This document shows, in pieces, positions 25,444-34,216 of a stretch of DNA of 64,000 bases. The notes under the pieces were generated by a model. The model was not told the DNA's origin and made no database searches. It saw only the letters and a list, made by a program, of their open reading frames with translations. The position numbers were made by a program, and so were the translations under genes. The stretch is from Desulfobacteraceae bacterium (GTDB lineage Bacteria > Desulfobacterota > Desulfobacteria > Desulfobacterales > Desulfosalsimonadaceae), in NCBI GenBank assembly GCA_003599885.1, contig QZKW01000066.1, positions 124,001 through 188,000 on the forward strand, read 5' to 3'. Position 1 is the first letter of the stretch; every line of letters begins with the position of its first letter.

Positions 25444-26640
25444 TCACTCATCATTCCTGCTATTTACCGCCTGACCGATCTGCTTGCCGAAGGCGACACA
25501 GGATGCAAGACCAGCATCATCCGGCACATATTGAATCCGGGCACCGGGTTCAATGATCTGAAATTTCATGGCTTCGAGTTCAGCCTGAACCAGCTTGACC
25601 GATTCTCCGCTCCAGCCAAAGGAACCAAAGGCCGCCCCGATTTTGTTCTGGGGCTTTAACCCTTTCATATAGGTCAGCGTGTCAGCGACCGTCGGAAACA
25701 TGCCGTTGTTGAGGGTGGGTGATCCCACCACAATGGCGCAGGCGTCCTGAACTTCGGTCATTATTTCGCTGCGATGGGAACTCCGGATATGAATGGGCTT
25801 TACCGCAACACCTTCCAGATAAATCCCTTCGGCAATGGCGTTGGCCATTTTCTCGGTGCTGTGCCACATGGTATCATAGACAACGATGGCCTTTTTCTCC
25901 GGAATCTGACGACTCCATTTCACATAGGCGTCAATGATTTTACCCGGATCTTTCCGCCAGATAATGCCGTGATCCGGACAAATGGTTTTTATTTGAAGCT
26001 GTGACGCCTGGACCTGTTCCACGAGCTTGAGTATCTTGGACGCATACAGCATCAGGATATTGGCGAAATATTTTTTGGCATGGGCCATGATGGTATGCCC
26101 CACCGCATCATCAAACATTTCAAAACCGGCGTAATGCTGACCAAAGGCATCGGAGGAAAACAGAATCCCGTCTTCCTTGCAATAGGTGAACATGCTGTCC
26201 GGCCAGTGAAGCATGCGGGTTTCAAGAAATGTCAGATTCCGGCTGCCGATGTTCAGTTCTTCGCCATTTTCAACGCCATGATAATTCCATTGTTGCCTGA
26301 AATGCTGAGACAGATTTTTGAATCCCATTTTTGAGCAATACAGGGGCTTTTGTTCGCCAATGGCATGCATGACTCGGGGCAGACCGCCCGAATGATCCAT
26401 TTCCGTATGGTTACTGATCATAATATCGATTTTTTTGGGATCAATAACCTGAGAGATATTATCAATCAGCTGGTCTTCAAATCCTTTTTTGACCGTATCG
26501 ATCAGCACCGTTTTTTCATCCACAATCAAAAAGGAATTATAGCTGGTTCCCCGTTCGGTTGAGTACCCGTGGAAATCGCGGATATTCCAATCAATGGCGC
26601 CAACGCTATAAACTCCTTTTGAAATTTCAACCGGCTTCAT
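25444..26640 (-). CDS. roo: Flavodiiron protein, rubredoxin:oxygen oxidoreductase
   Basis: A 398-residue class A flavodiiron protein. The metallo-beta-lactamase-like domain (1-250) holds the diiron motif HTEMDH (H78, E80, D82, H83) and later iron ligands in HWPDS, SDAFGQH and CPDHG. The flavodoxin domain (255-395) has the FMN loop VVYDTMWHSTEKMA and GSFGWSGE. Such enzymes reduce O2 to water, or NO to N2O, using rubredoxin. A rubredoxin gene lies just upstream, separated by a terminator, and a ferredoxin gene follows directly. Confidence 0.95.
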   Translation of the reverse strand: MKPVEISKGVYSVGAIDWNIRDFHGYSTERGTSYNSFLIVDEKTVLIDTVKKGFEDQLIDNISQVIDPKKIDIMISNHTEMDHSGGLPRVMHAIGEQKPLYCSKMGFKNLSQHFRQQWNYHGVENGEELNIGSRNLTFLETRMLHWPDSMFTYCKEDGILFSSDAFGQHYAGFEMFDDAVGHTIMAHAKKYFANILMLYASKILKLVEQVQASQLQIKTICPDHGIIWRKDPGKIIDAYVKWSRQIPEKKAIVVYDTMWHSTEKMANAIAEGIYLEGVAVKPIHIRSSHRSEIMTEVQDACAIVVGSPTLNNGMFPTVADTLTYMKGLKPQNKIGAAFGSFGWSGESVKLVQAELEAMKFQIIEPGARIQYVPDDAGLASCVAFGKQIGQAVNSRNDE

Positions 26641-26698
26641 CTTTCATCCTCCACTTCAGCAAATTCACTTTAATTATTCGATATAGCATATAAAAAAA

Positions 26699-26735
26699 CC
26701 GGCTTTAAGACGACAAAAATCAGGCTTAAAGCCGG
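26699..26735 (-). terminator. Intrinsic terminator after rubredoxin gene
   Basis: An 11-bp perfect stem (26699-26709 with 26725-26735) is followed on the minus strand by seven T. It lies between the rubredoxin stop codon and the roo start codon, so roo either has its own promoter in the next 60 bases or is expressed by readthrough. Confidence 0.88.
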
Positions 26736-26750
26736 GATGGACAGGACTTA

Positions 26751-26912
26751 TTAATCCTCTTTTGAAAAATCGTCTTTCTCTGCGCCGCACACCGGGCACT
26801 GCCAGTCATCCGGCAGGGCGTCAAACGATGTACCGGGTTGAACGCCATTATCTTCGTCGCCGACTTCAGGATCATACACATACCCACAAATATTGCATAC
26901 ATACTTATCCAT
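26751..26912 (-). CDS. rub: Rubredoxin
   Basis: A 53-residue rubredoxin found by reading the minus strand. It begins [19 protein letters not shown] and carries both iron-binding knuckles, C6/C9 (CNICG) and C39/C42 (CPVCG), plus the aromatic core (Y4, Y11, Y13, F30, W37, F49). The ribosome site AGGAGG lies 8-9 bases before the ATG. It carries electrons to the flavodiiron protein encoded next and possibly from cytochrome or desulfoferrodoxin partners in this island. It ends at its own terminator. Confidence 0.97.
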   Translation of the reverse strand: MDKYVCNICGYVYDPEVGDEDNGVQPGTSFDALPDDWQCPVCGAEKDDFSKED

Positions 26913-26994
26913 TTACCTACCTCCTGTGACAGAATTGAAAATTATTATAACAATCATCTACTTTAAATCAAAACCGTTGTGAGCCATGGTTCCG

Positions 26995-27354
26995 CTATTT
27001 GGGGCGCACATGGCACTCTGTGCACTTGGTGGGCCCCGCTTCTTTGCCTTCCGCAATTTTCGATTTATGACACGCGATACATTGGCTGTTCATCACCTGC
27101 TGATGTTTAAGTTTTTCCTGGCTGATCAATTCCCGGATAATTCCCGGCTTTTTCGGAAACAGGTCATGACAGGCATTACAGTTATTCTCCAGAGCCTTCT
27201 GATGCAGATGATGAGGAAATGTTACCTGGTTCATTCGAATTTTTTCAAAAATAATAATTTCAGCGCCGTTGTCGCCGGTTGCTTCCCCGGCATATGAAAA
27301 ACCTGTAAAAAAAACCGTCCCGCACAGCAGACAAATCAATATCATCCTTCTCAT
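26995..27354 (-). CDS. Triheme cytochrome c7-like protein
   Basis: A 119-residue periplasmic cytochrome. The signal peptide (MRRMILICLLCGTVFFTGF, cleavage near SYAGE) precedes three CxxCH motifs (CNACH, CIACH, CTECH) and FPHHLHQ, which supplies distal His ligands, as in class III c7/c3 proteins. ATG 27354 is chosen because an upstream start would overlap cydB and lacks a ribosome site. It lies 19 bases after the cydB stop, so it is probably cotranscribed with cydAB and may deliver electrons to, or take them from, the quinol oxidase side of the membrane. Confidence 0.88.
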   Translation of the reverse strand: MRRMILICLLCGTVFFTGFSYAGEATGDNGAEIIIFEKIRMNQVTFPHHLHQKALENNCNACHDLFPKKPGIIRELISQEKLKHQQVMNSQCIACHKSKIAEGKEAGPTKCTECHVRPK

Positions 27355-27373
27355 TTTCCGCCCCCGCTTTTCA

Positions 27374-28408
27374 TTAATAAGCTTCTTCTTCAGCCAAATC
27401 ATGGATTGAAAGCTTATCCATAAACATATGATAAGCCCATAGTTGATAGCCGATGACCATCGGAATAAAAATCACCACAACCACCAGCATAATGCTCAAC
27501 GTCAACTGACTGGCCGACGAATTATGGGCAGTTAACGAATATGCGGCATCCAGATTGGAGGGAAACATATTGGGAAATAACCCGATAATGCAAAAAAAGG
27601 TAGCGCTGACAATGGTCAGACATGAGGCGAGCCAGGCTTTGAGCGCATTCTTTTTTATCAGAAAAAATTTAACCCCGACCAGAGAAAGGACACAGACCAG
27701 AGGGACCGCAAACAGAAGCGGTTGAGACAAATAGTTATTATAAAGGGGCGTCGAAAACCAGGAGGCAATTAAAAAAACCACCGCCACACCCAAAAGGCCG
27801 AACCATAATTTCCCCCCCGCAGACATGGATCTTTCATGCAATGGGCCTGACACCCGAATGGACAACCACAGGGCGCCGTGGACCAGAAACAGCATTAGAA
27901 ACAGCAACCCGCCCAATATTCCGTAAGGGTTCAACAAATAAAAAAGATCCCCATGATAACCGGCCTGATCCATGGGTAATCCCTGAAAAATATTGGCGAA
28001 CGCCACGCCGAAAAGAATGGCTGGTGTGGTGCTGCCGATAAAAATGCAGGCATCCCAGAACTTCTTCCAGACCGGTGATTCCACCTTGCCGCGGAACTCA
28101 AAGGATACGCCCCTGATGATCAACGCAAAAAGGATTAACAGCAGCGGCGTATACAAGGAAGAAAACATCACGGCATAGACTTTAGGGAAAGCGGCAAACG
28201 TTACGCCTCCGGCTGTAATCAGCCACACTTCATTGCCGTCCCACAGCGGCCCGATGGAGTTGATCATCATCCGGCGGTCCGTATCGTCTTTGCCGAGAAA
28301 AGGCAGCAATGTTCCAATTCCCATATCAAACCCATCGGTCATAAAAAACACAGCCCACAACAGGCCCCAAATAAAAAACCATGTGGATTGTAAAACATTG
28401 TATTCCAT
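27374..28408 (-). CDS. cydB: Cytochrome bd oxidase subunit II
   Basis: A 344-residue polytopic membrane protein of usual CydB length. The N-terminus STWFFIWGLLWAVFFMTDGFD and LPFLGKDDTDRRMMINSIGP, WDGNEVWLITAGGVTFAAFP are highly conserved in CydB. Eight or nine hydrophobic helices are visible. Together with CydA it forms the high-affinity quinol:O2 oxidoreductase used by sulfate reducers for oxygen removal. It is encoded 89 bases after cydA. No CydX-sized ORF was found. Confidence 0.96.
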   Translation of the reverse strand: MEYNVLQSTWFFIWGLLWAVFFMTDGFDMGIGTLLPFLGKDDTDRRMMINSIGPLWDGNEVWLITAGGVTFAAFPKVYAVMFSSLYTPLLLILFALIIRGVSFEFRGKVESPVWKKFWDACIFIGSTTPAILFGVAFANIFQGLPMDQAGYHGDLFYLLNPYGILGGLLFLMLFLVHGALWLSIRVSGPLHERSMSAGGKLWFGLLGVAVVFLIASWFSTPLYNNYLSQPLLFAVPLVCVLSLVGVKFFLIKKNALKAWLASCLTIVSATFFCIIGLFPNMFPSNLDAAYSLTAHNSSASQLTLSIMLVVVVIFIPMVIGYQLWAYHMFMDKLSIHDLAEEEAY

Positions 28409-28497
28409 TTTGCCCCCTGTAAAGTTGGGTCAGTCGTTGATACAGTCTACTGAAGAAATCAGATAACACACCCATTATTGATTGAGCTGTCCGTATG

Positions 28498-29808
28498 TTA
28501 CTTAACTGCCAGGGCCGGACCTTTTTTCGCATTCACGATAATTAAGTAAAACCCCAGAGCGCCGAGCATGCTGTAAACCAAAATAAATCCGATCAGAGAA
28601 ACCAGTACCTGCGACCCGGCTATCGGAGACGCTGCGTCGGATGTTCGCATCAGGCCATAAACAATCCAGGGCTGACGCCCCACTTCAGCCAGAACCCATC
28701 CCAGTTCAATGGCAATGTAAGGCAAAGGAATAGAAAAAAGCATGATCTTTAAATAATTCGGGCTGTCGATCAGACGATTGCGTTGAAACATGCCATAGAT
28801 GGTTAAAAGGATAAACAAAGTCCCCAAACCGACCATAACACGAAACGATATAAACGTAATTAATACCGGCGGCCGTTCATCCGCCGGGAAATCCCTGAGT
28901 CCTTTAACTTCGGCATTGAAATCATGATATCCGAGAAAGCTTAATATACCCGGAATAGAGCCGATCTCAATCAGGTTGCGCTCATTTTTTTCATCCGGTA
29001 TGGCGATCAGGTGCAGAGGGGCCCGGGTGGTGGTCTCCCAGTGAGATTCCATGGCAGCCAGCTTGGCTGGTTGAACCTGAGCCACATGAACCCCATGGGT
29101 ATCTCCAATGGCAGCCACAAACAAAGAACTGGCCAATCCGAAAACCAAAGCGATTTTAAATGACCGGGTAAAAAAATCAATGTGTTGTTTTTTAAGCAGA
29201 TGCCAGGCGCTGATACCCATGACAAAAAACGCGCTTAATACATAGGCGCCGCTGACCGTATGCAAAAACTCAAGGACTCCGAACTTGTTGGTGATAACTG
29301 CCAGGAAACTTTCAAGTTCCGCCCGGCCATTGCGGATGACATAGCCTACCGGATGCTGCATCCAGCCATTGGCCATCAGTATCCAGATTGATGATAACGT
29401 CCCGGCAAAAGCGACCAGCCACATAATGGCGGCGTGTGCTTTTCTGGAAAGTTTTTTCCATCCGAAAATCCACACGCCCAAAAGGGTGGATTCGAGGAAA
29501 AATGAAGTAGAGGCTTCAATGGCCAGCAAGGAACCAAAAATATCCCCCACAAACTCGGAGTACCTGGACCAATTGGTACCGAACTGAAATTCCAGGGTGA
29601 TGCCGGTCACAACCCCTACGGCAAAATTAATCAAAAAAAGTTTGCCCCAGAATTTTGTCATGGACAAATAGGTTTCATCCCCGGTCCTGGCATACATTGT
29701 TTCCATGTATGCCACCATCACGGAAAGGCCCAGCGTCAAAGGAACAAACAGAAAATGAAACATGGTCGCAGCCGCAAACTGCAACCGGGAAAGAAACACA
29801 ACGTCCAT
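28498..29808 (-). CDS. cydA: Cytochrome bd oxidase subunit I
   Basis: A 436-residue CydA with the short Q-loop form. Landmarks: RLQFAAATMFHFLFVPLTLG with haem b595 ligand His18, ITLEFQFGTNWSRYSEFVGD, the GWVLAEVGRQPWIVYG motif, and a final helix with FILVYSMLGALGFYL. AAGGAGA lies 6-8 bases before the ATG. Oxidises quinol and reduces O2 to water. It heads the cydA-cydB-cytochrome c7 group in the oxygen-defence island. Confidence 0.96.
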   Translation of the reverse strand: MDVVFLSRLQFAAATMFHFLFVPLTLGLSVMVAYMETMYARTGDETYLSMTKFWGKLFLINFAVGVVTGITLEFQFGTNWSRYSEFVGDIFGSLLAIEASTSFFLESTLLGVWIFGWKKLSRKAHAAIMWLVAFAGTLSSIWILMANGWMQHPVGYVIRNGRAELESFLAVITNKFGVLEFLHTVSGAYVLSAFFVMGISAWHLLKKQHIDFFTRSFKIALVFGLASSLFVAAIGDTHGVHVAQVQPAKLAAMESHWETTTRAPLHLIAIPDEKNERNLIEIGSIPGILSFLGYHDFNAEVKGLRDFPADERPPVLITFISFRVMVGLGTLFILLTIYGMFQRNRLIDSPNYLKIMLFSIPLPYIAIELGWVLAEVGRQPWIVYGLMRTSDAASPIAGSQVLVSLIGFILVYSMLGALGFYLIIVNAKKGPALAVK

Positions 29809-29868
29809 CAGGCTCTCCTTCTATACCGAAATTGAAATAACCGCCAGATTCCACCCTTGATCGGGGAA

Positions 29869-30054
29869 TTAAGCACCGCCATCCAGGGTGCATTGGGTAA
29901 AATCGATTTCCTGCCCGCACTTTTCGCATTTATGTTTTTTTTCAAATTCATCCGAAAAAATTTCTTTCGGAAAACCGCAGCCAGGGCACTTGCAACTGAA
30001 AGACTTCAGATGCTTGAATTGCTCAAATCCGGGACAATGCTGGGGGGTTGTCAT
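29869..30054 (-). CDS. Small zinc-ribbon protein
   Basis: A 61-residue protein with two CxxC knuckles (CKCPGC near residue 24 and CEKCGQ near 43) and a final Cys at 54, so a zinc ribbon or rubredoxin-like metal site is expected. ATG 30054 has AAGGAGG at ideal distance; a start at 30081 has none. It sits 60 bases upstream of cydA on the same strand. No specific function is recognised. Confidence 0.75.
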   Translation of the reverse strand: MTTPQHCPGFEQFKHLKSFSCKCPGCGFPKEIFSDEFEKKHKCEKCGQEIDFTQCTLDGGA

Positions 30055-30191
30055 GATCGCCTCCTTAATTTGCCTGAACAATCATCTTGCTTCTTCGATG
30101 ATTATTGGGTGAAGGATACTAAAACTTGCGACAATTCTCCGGTTACAGAAAAAGAGATGAAAGCAAATTGGAATAGGATACAAACAAAACG

Positions 30192-30353
30192 TTATTTTGA
30201 GCCGATTCTCGGATCAATCCCTTTATCCACACAATCCGGAGTATAGCAGGAATTATCAATGAATTCGCACCTTAGCTTGCATGCCGGACATACTTCCGGA
30301 GGTGTTTGGGCTTCCAGTGTATATCCGCACTTTGAGCATTTCCAACTGGGCAT
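30192..30353 (-). CDS. Rubredoxin-like small metalloprotein
   Basis: A 53-residue protein starting [20 protein letters not shown], with CSKC and CPAC knuckles like the rubredoxin domain of rubrerythrins but with a shorter spacing than true rubredoxin. A C-terminal extension holds three more Cys (CEF, CYTPDC). GGGAGG precedes the ATG. It starts 23 bases after the desulfoferrodoxin stop codon and is clearly cotranscribed with it, so it is a likely electron donor to that enzyme. Confidence 0.85.
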   Translation of the reverse strand: MPSWKCSKCGYTLEAQTPPEVCPACKLRCEFIDNSCYTPDCVDKGIDPRIGSK

Positions 30354-30376
30354 AATGATTCCTCCCTTTCTATAAA

Positions 30377-30754
30377 TTAAGCTGCTTTCCAATGGCCGTG
30401 AAGGTTGCAGTATTCACGGGCAACCACATTAGATGCGGAAACCTGGAATACCGCTTCCGGCGCATCGCCAGGATTTAAGAACTGCCGATACACCTTTCCG
30501 TCGGCAAGAAGCTCAATCCATTGAATAAAATGTTTTTCTTCCATCGGGTGTGCGACAGCGCCCACTTTCACTTTGTATCCGCCATCGACTTTTTCAATCA
30601 CCGGGACATGCTTTTCCTTGGCTGCATCAACGGTGTTTTCAGCCATCAGCACCATCGGCTGACCGCAGCAGACAAGCTCACCGTCACTGCCAAACAACAC
30701 TTCCACGATATTACCGCACAGATTGCACTTATAGACTTCAAGACGTTTTGCCAT
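30377..30754 (-). CDS. dfx: Desulfoferrodoxin (superoxide reductase)
   Basis: A 125-residue two-iron superoxide reductase. The N-terminal desulforedoxin domain has C10, C13, C29, C30. The C-terminal neelaredoxin domain has the catalytic Fe(His4Cys) ligands H49 (KHVPVIE), H69 and H75 ([11 protein letters not shown]), C116 and H119 (CNLHGHW). It reduces superoxide to peroxide without making O2. GGGAGG precedes the ATG. The ferritin-like gene is upstream and the rubredoxin-like gene downstream. Confidence 0.97.
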   Translation of the reverse strand: MAKRLEVYKCNLCGNIVEVLFGSDGELVCCGQPMVLMAENTVDAAKEKHVPVIEKVDGGYKVKVGAVAHPMEEKHFIQWIELLADGKVYRQFLNPGDAPEAVFQVSASNVVAREYCNLHGHWKAA

Positions 30755-30790
30755 TTTTATAACCTCCCTAACCATTAAAAGTTCTGAACC

Positions 30791-30815
30791 AAAACCTTAA
30801 TCCGTTTAAGGTTTT
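30791..30815 (-). terminator. Hairpin between ferritin-like gene and dfx, weak terminator
   Basis: A 10-bp perfect stem (30791-30800 with 30806-30815) around a 5-base loop lies between the ferritin-like stop and the dfx start. The minus-strand tail has only the four T of the stem itself, so termination is probably partial. Confidence 0.5.
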
Positions 30816-30846
30816 CAAAAAATATAGAGATTTTTTTAATCAGACG

Positions 30847-31320
30847 CTATTTATAAGTCATGAGTTCTTTGCTCAAAATACGAATATGCGCCATTTCTTC
30901 TTTAATGATATCGTCTATCCGTTTACTGCCCAGTTTGCCGGGAACCAAATCCCTCATGCCCAGATAAAAAACGATAGAATCCTTTTCCGCAGTAATGGCC
31001 GCTTTTAAAATTTCCTTCATGGATGTGGTGTCAATTTTTTTCTCAAAAAAAACTTTGGTGTCAGCCAGAGCTTTGACATACAAAGCGGCTTCATCATTGG
31101 GATCAAATGTTGTAACTGCCGTCTCTTTATCTGTCAGTTCCTTTTCCAGATCTGCAAAGGTCTGTTCATGCGCTACTTCCATTTGTGCCAGATTTAGCAG
31201 CATCTTTTTTTCCTTATCACCGGGGACGCCGGCGGCTGCCGACTCATAAAATTTAACCCCATTACGTTCGATCTGTTTTGCCATTTCAAAAATATCTTTT
31301 GCGTTAAAGTCAAAAGCCAT
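30847..31320 (-). CDS. Rubrerythrin-type ferritin-like diiron protein
   Basis: A 157-residue four-helix ferritin-like protein lacking a rubredoxin tail. Diiron ligand positions: E in QIERNGVKFYE, ExxH in EVAHEQTF, E in AITAEKDSIVFY, and ExxH in EEMAHIRIL. Such proteins act as peroxidases or iron binders; with superoxide reductase next door, a peroxide-removal role is likely. GGAGGG lies 5 bases before ATG 31320. Electron donors may be the small rubredoxins encoded downstream. Confidence 0.88.
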   Translation of the reverse strand: MAFDFNAKDIFEMAKQIERNGVKFYESAAAGVPGDKEKKMLLNLAQMEVAHEQTFADLEKELTDKETAVTTFDPNDEAALYVKALADTKVFFEKKIDTTSMKEILKAAITAEKDSIVFYLGMRDLVPGKLGSKRIDDIIKEEMAHIRILSKELMTYK

Positions 31321-31431
31321 CGGTTCCCTCCATGTAATAATCAATTAATTGTATTTAAAGAAGCTTTTTGAATTTTGTAGTATTCCTGTATAATCATAAA
31401 TTATATCACATAAAAATTGGAAAGTCAGGGA

Positions 31432-31644
31432 TTAATCCCATTTTCCTTTGTCCCTGTGAATTTTTTTCTCTTCTTCTGCGATTCTTTTAATCCGGTAAGC
31501 AGAATCCCTCAAAATGCCATAAAGAATTCCGCACCCTACGTCTTCGCGGTCATTATCCCCGGAATTGGCGAGCTCGATCATTTTTTCAACCAGACCAAGT
31601 GTTTTGTTGATGTTTTTATTACAAGCTTTCAAAATGATCCCCAC
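31432..31644 (-). CDS. Small conserved-looking hypothetical protein
   Basis: A predicted 70-residue, highly charged helical protein (LGLVEKMIELANSGDNDRED, ending EEEKKIHRDKGKWD). No domain is recognised. The reading needs a GTG start at 31644 with only a marginal AGG immediately upstream, so start and reality are less certain. It is on the same strand as the ferritin-like gene, 111 bases ahead of it. It might be a small regulator or complex subunit. Confidence 0.5.
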   Translation of the reverse strand: MGIILKACNKNINKTLGLVEKMIELANSGDNDREDVGCGILYGILRDSAYRIKRIAEEEKKIHRDKGKWD

Positions 31645-32012
31645 CCTGTGTTCAATGAATTAAGTCCATAAGAAATTCAAATTACATGCCAACAAATAAA
31701 ATAATGTGAAATAACTCATTCACTATCCCTTCAGCACATGAAGGAAGCGCTCTGACAACCCACTATAGGAATAGTGTTAAAAAAATAATGAATGATACAG
31801 TGAATCAATTTGAATTGTTTACTGCGGCGGTTTCAAGTCAATTTTGAATAAAAAAATAATATATTCAGATAGTTTTATCGTATCGAAATAATCATGAGAC
31901 ACAAATGCTTCACTCATTTCCAAACGATACGCCAAAACGAGAAAAACCGGCTGAATATCTTCTATAACTATCTATAATAATATAATAATACACAAAAAAA
32001 GGAAAAAAATCA
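31645..32012. other. 368-base divergent AT-rich gap with several dyads
   Basis: It lies between the minus-strand redox island and sfsA and must hold promoters for both. Visible dyads: CACTAT/ATAGTG (31761-31776); an imperfect CAGTgAAtCAATT / AATTGTTTACTG dyad (31798-31824); and a nested structure, CGTATCG 31879-31885 with CGATACG 31925-31931 enclosing ATGAG 31894-31898 and CTCAT 31913-31917. No coding ORF is convincing. Confidence 0.45.
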
Positions 32013-32756
32013 GTGAAAGGAACCTACAACGATGGATTGATTCTGCCGGAATTAATTCCTGGAAGACTTATCAAACGGTACAAACGGTTTCTGGCAGAGG
32101 TTCAGCTTGAAACCGGCGACGTGGTCACAGCCCATTGTCCCAACACCGGAGCCATGACCGCCTGCTCATCGCCCGGACAGCCCGTTTACCTTTCATATCA
32201 TGACGGGCCGAAACGCAAACTCAAATATACATGGGAATTCATCCGGATGCCCACATCCATCGTCGGTGTCAATACGATCCTCCCGAATCAACTGGTCGGT
32301 CACTCCATAAGGGCCGGAAAATTGGAAGCATTTGCAGGTTATGATGAAATCCAGCCGGAAGTGAAGGTCGGGCAGAACCATCGTCTGGATTTGATGGCCA
32401 CAAAAAAGGGGGCGCCGCCATGCTATATTGAAATTAAAAACTGTTCGCTGGTTATCGACGGAACAGCCTGTTTTCCGGATGCTGTCACCACGCGCGGCCG
32501 CAGTCATTTAATTGAACTCCAGCGGCTCGCGGATCTGGGCTATCGGGCTGTGATCTTTTTTCTGATCAACCGAATGGACGCGATTGCGTTCAAACCTGCG
32601 GACCATATTGACCCGGCGTATGCAGCGGAATTGAGACAGGCACGAAAAAACGGGGTTGAAATCATGTGTTTTGATGTGTCTATTGAACTTAAAAATGAAA
32701 CAAAAGATGGCCTGAACCGAATTTCCCTTCGCCATCCCCTTCCCTGCATCCTTTGA
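32013..32756 (+). CDS. sfsA: SfsA-family DNA/RNA nuclease-like protein
   Basis: A 247-residue SfsA protein. Landmarks: GRLIKRYKRFLAEVQLETGD, VTAHCPNTGAMTAC, YTWEFIRMPTSIVGVNTILPN, the nuclease-like CYIEIKNCSLV, FPDAVTTRGRSHLIELQRL, and the terminal FKPADHIDPAYAAELRQA. E. coli SfsA was named as a sugar fermentation stimulation protein; the fold combines an OB-like N-domain with a restriction-endonuclease-like core. The GTG start has AAGGA 8-10 bases upstream. Likely monocistronic; it converges with the sigma-54 regulator gene. Confidence 0.93.
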   Translation: MKGTYNDGLILPELIPGRLIKRYKRFLAEVQLETGDVVTAHCPNTGAMTACSSPGQPVYLSYHDGPKRKLKYTWEFIRMPTSIVGVNTILPNQLVGHSIRAGKLEAFAGYDEIQPEVKVGQNHRLDLMATKKGAPPCYIEIKNCSLVIDGTACFPDAVTTRGRSHLIELQRLADLGYRAVIFFLINRMDAIAFKPADHIDPAYAAELRQARKNGVEIMCFDVSIELKNETKDGLNRISLRHPLPCIL

Positions 32757-32774
32757 AAAGCAATGTCACTCCAG

Positions 32775-34169
32775 TTAGGACTTTTTGACTGCATCCGTCA
32801 CAGGGAATGGGTGATCATTCAAAAACCGGTATAGGGTGGCGCGCCCTACCCCCAACAGACGGGCAGCCTTTGCCTTGTTATTATCGGTTCTCTCAAGTGC
32901 AAACACCACAGTCTCCAAGTCTAATTTCCGAATCGGTCCCCGGCGGGATTTTTCAGGCAAATCCCCCTCCCTTGACCGCTTTTTTTCCTGATCAAACGCC
33001 AGTAACTCCATGGGAAGATCTTTGGAATGGATTGAATTATCACGGCATTTAACGACACCGTATTGTAAAACATTTTGAAGCTGACGGACATTTCCCGGCC
33101 ACGAGTAATCAATAATCAATGAAAGCGCTTCCTTGGAGATATTGATCGGAGCGCCGTTTCCATCCTGTTCTATTTGTTTTAAAAAATGCGCCACCAGGAG
33201 CGGAATATCATTTTTACGCTCTCTAAGCGGAGGCAGATTAATAGGGATGACATTTAAACGGTAATACAAGTCTTCACGAAACGTTTTATTTTGCACACCT
33301 TCTTTCAAATCCGAATTCGTTGCGCTGATAATCCGCACATTCACGGAAACGGTATTTTCGCCCCCGACTTTTTCAAATTTCCCGGTTTCCAGAAACCGAA
33401 GCAGTTTCACCTGCATTTCTTTGGAAAGTTCCGCCACCTCATCAAGAAAAACGGTTCCGGTATCGGCAAGCTCAAATCGTCCTTTTTTGTCCCGAATCGC
33501 TCCGGTAAATGCGCCTTTCACATGCCCGAAAAGTTCTGTTTCGATAAGTCCTTCGGGCAATGCGCCGCAGTTGATCGGCACAAAAGGCGCTCCTCCGCGT
33601 CGGCTGGCGGCATGAATCGCTTCCGCCACAAGTTCTTTTCCCGTGCCGGTTTCTCCAAACACGTGAACCGGATAATCATAAACTGCCAGATCACGAATCT
33701 GCTGAAAAATCTGAACCATTTTCCGGTCACGTCCGATAATATTTGCAAACCCGGTCAACTCACCGGTTCTTAACTGGCACCGGACGATGTCGGTAACATC
33801 CTTGATGCAGGCGATCACGCCCAGGAGTTGTCCTGTTTCATCTTCCATCCGTGAAACCGACATCTCAACAGTTCTTGTTTCGCCGTCCTTAGTGATAATA
33901 TTCAGGGGATATTCGGCGGTGTCCGGCACAAAGCCATGATGATCCCGAAACAGACACCTCTCTCCGCAAAAAGCCTCACCAAAGGCCTCATGGCAATCCC
34001 TGTTTAAAATTTCGCTGCGGCTATATCCGGTAAGGCGTTCCGCTTCCCGGTTAAAAAAAAAGATTCTGCGGTTTAAATCATGGGCGATAATGCCCTCTTT
34101 CAAATTATCGAGGATCCGGATCAGATTGTCTTCATTGGCCAATATCTGTTTTAAATTCTTTTCTATCAT
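32775..34169 (-). CDS. PAS domain sigma-54-dependent transcriptional activator (Cys-rich PAS)
   Basis: A 464-residue NtrC-type activator. The PAS domain (15-130) carries three Cys (C59, C68, C72), suggesting a metal, haem or thiol redox sensor. The AAA+ domain (145-380) has Walker A GETGTGKE (172-179), ELFGHVKGAFTGA for sigma-54 contact, and VFLDEVAELSKEMQ. A Fis-type helix-turn-helix (about 425-460) has NNKAKAARLLGVGRATLYRF. The target is not visible; I found no clear sigma-54 promoter in the nearby gaps. The Crp/Fnr-family gene lies 47 bases upstream on the same strand, so both may be cotranscribed. Confidence 0.92.
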   Translation of the reverse strand: MIEKNLKQILANEDNLIRILDNLKEGIIAHDLNRRIFFFNREAERLTGYSRSEILNRDCHEAFGEAFCGERCLFRDHHGFVPDTAEYPLNIITKDGETRTVEMSVSRMEDETGQLLGVIACIKDVTDIVRCQLRTGELTGFANIIGRDRKMVQIFQQIRDLAVYDYPVHVFGETGTGKELVAEAIHAASRRGGAPFVPINCGALPEGLIETELFGHVKGAFTGAIRDKKGRFELADTGTVFLDEVAELSKEMQVKLLRFLETGKFEKVGGENTVSVNVRIISATNSDLKEGVQNKTFREDLYYRLNVIPINLPPLRERKNDIPLLVAHFLKQIEQDGNGAPINISKEALSLIIDYSWPGNVRQLQNVLQYGVVKCRDNSIHSKDLPMELLAFDQEKKRSREGDLPEKSRRGPIRKLDLETVVFALERTDNNKAKAARLLGVGRATLYRFLNDHPFPVTDAVKKS

Positions 34170-34216
34170 CTTCTGGAAACTTTATTAAATGTTGAGTTCT
34201 GTCAAATTCTTCGCCG

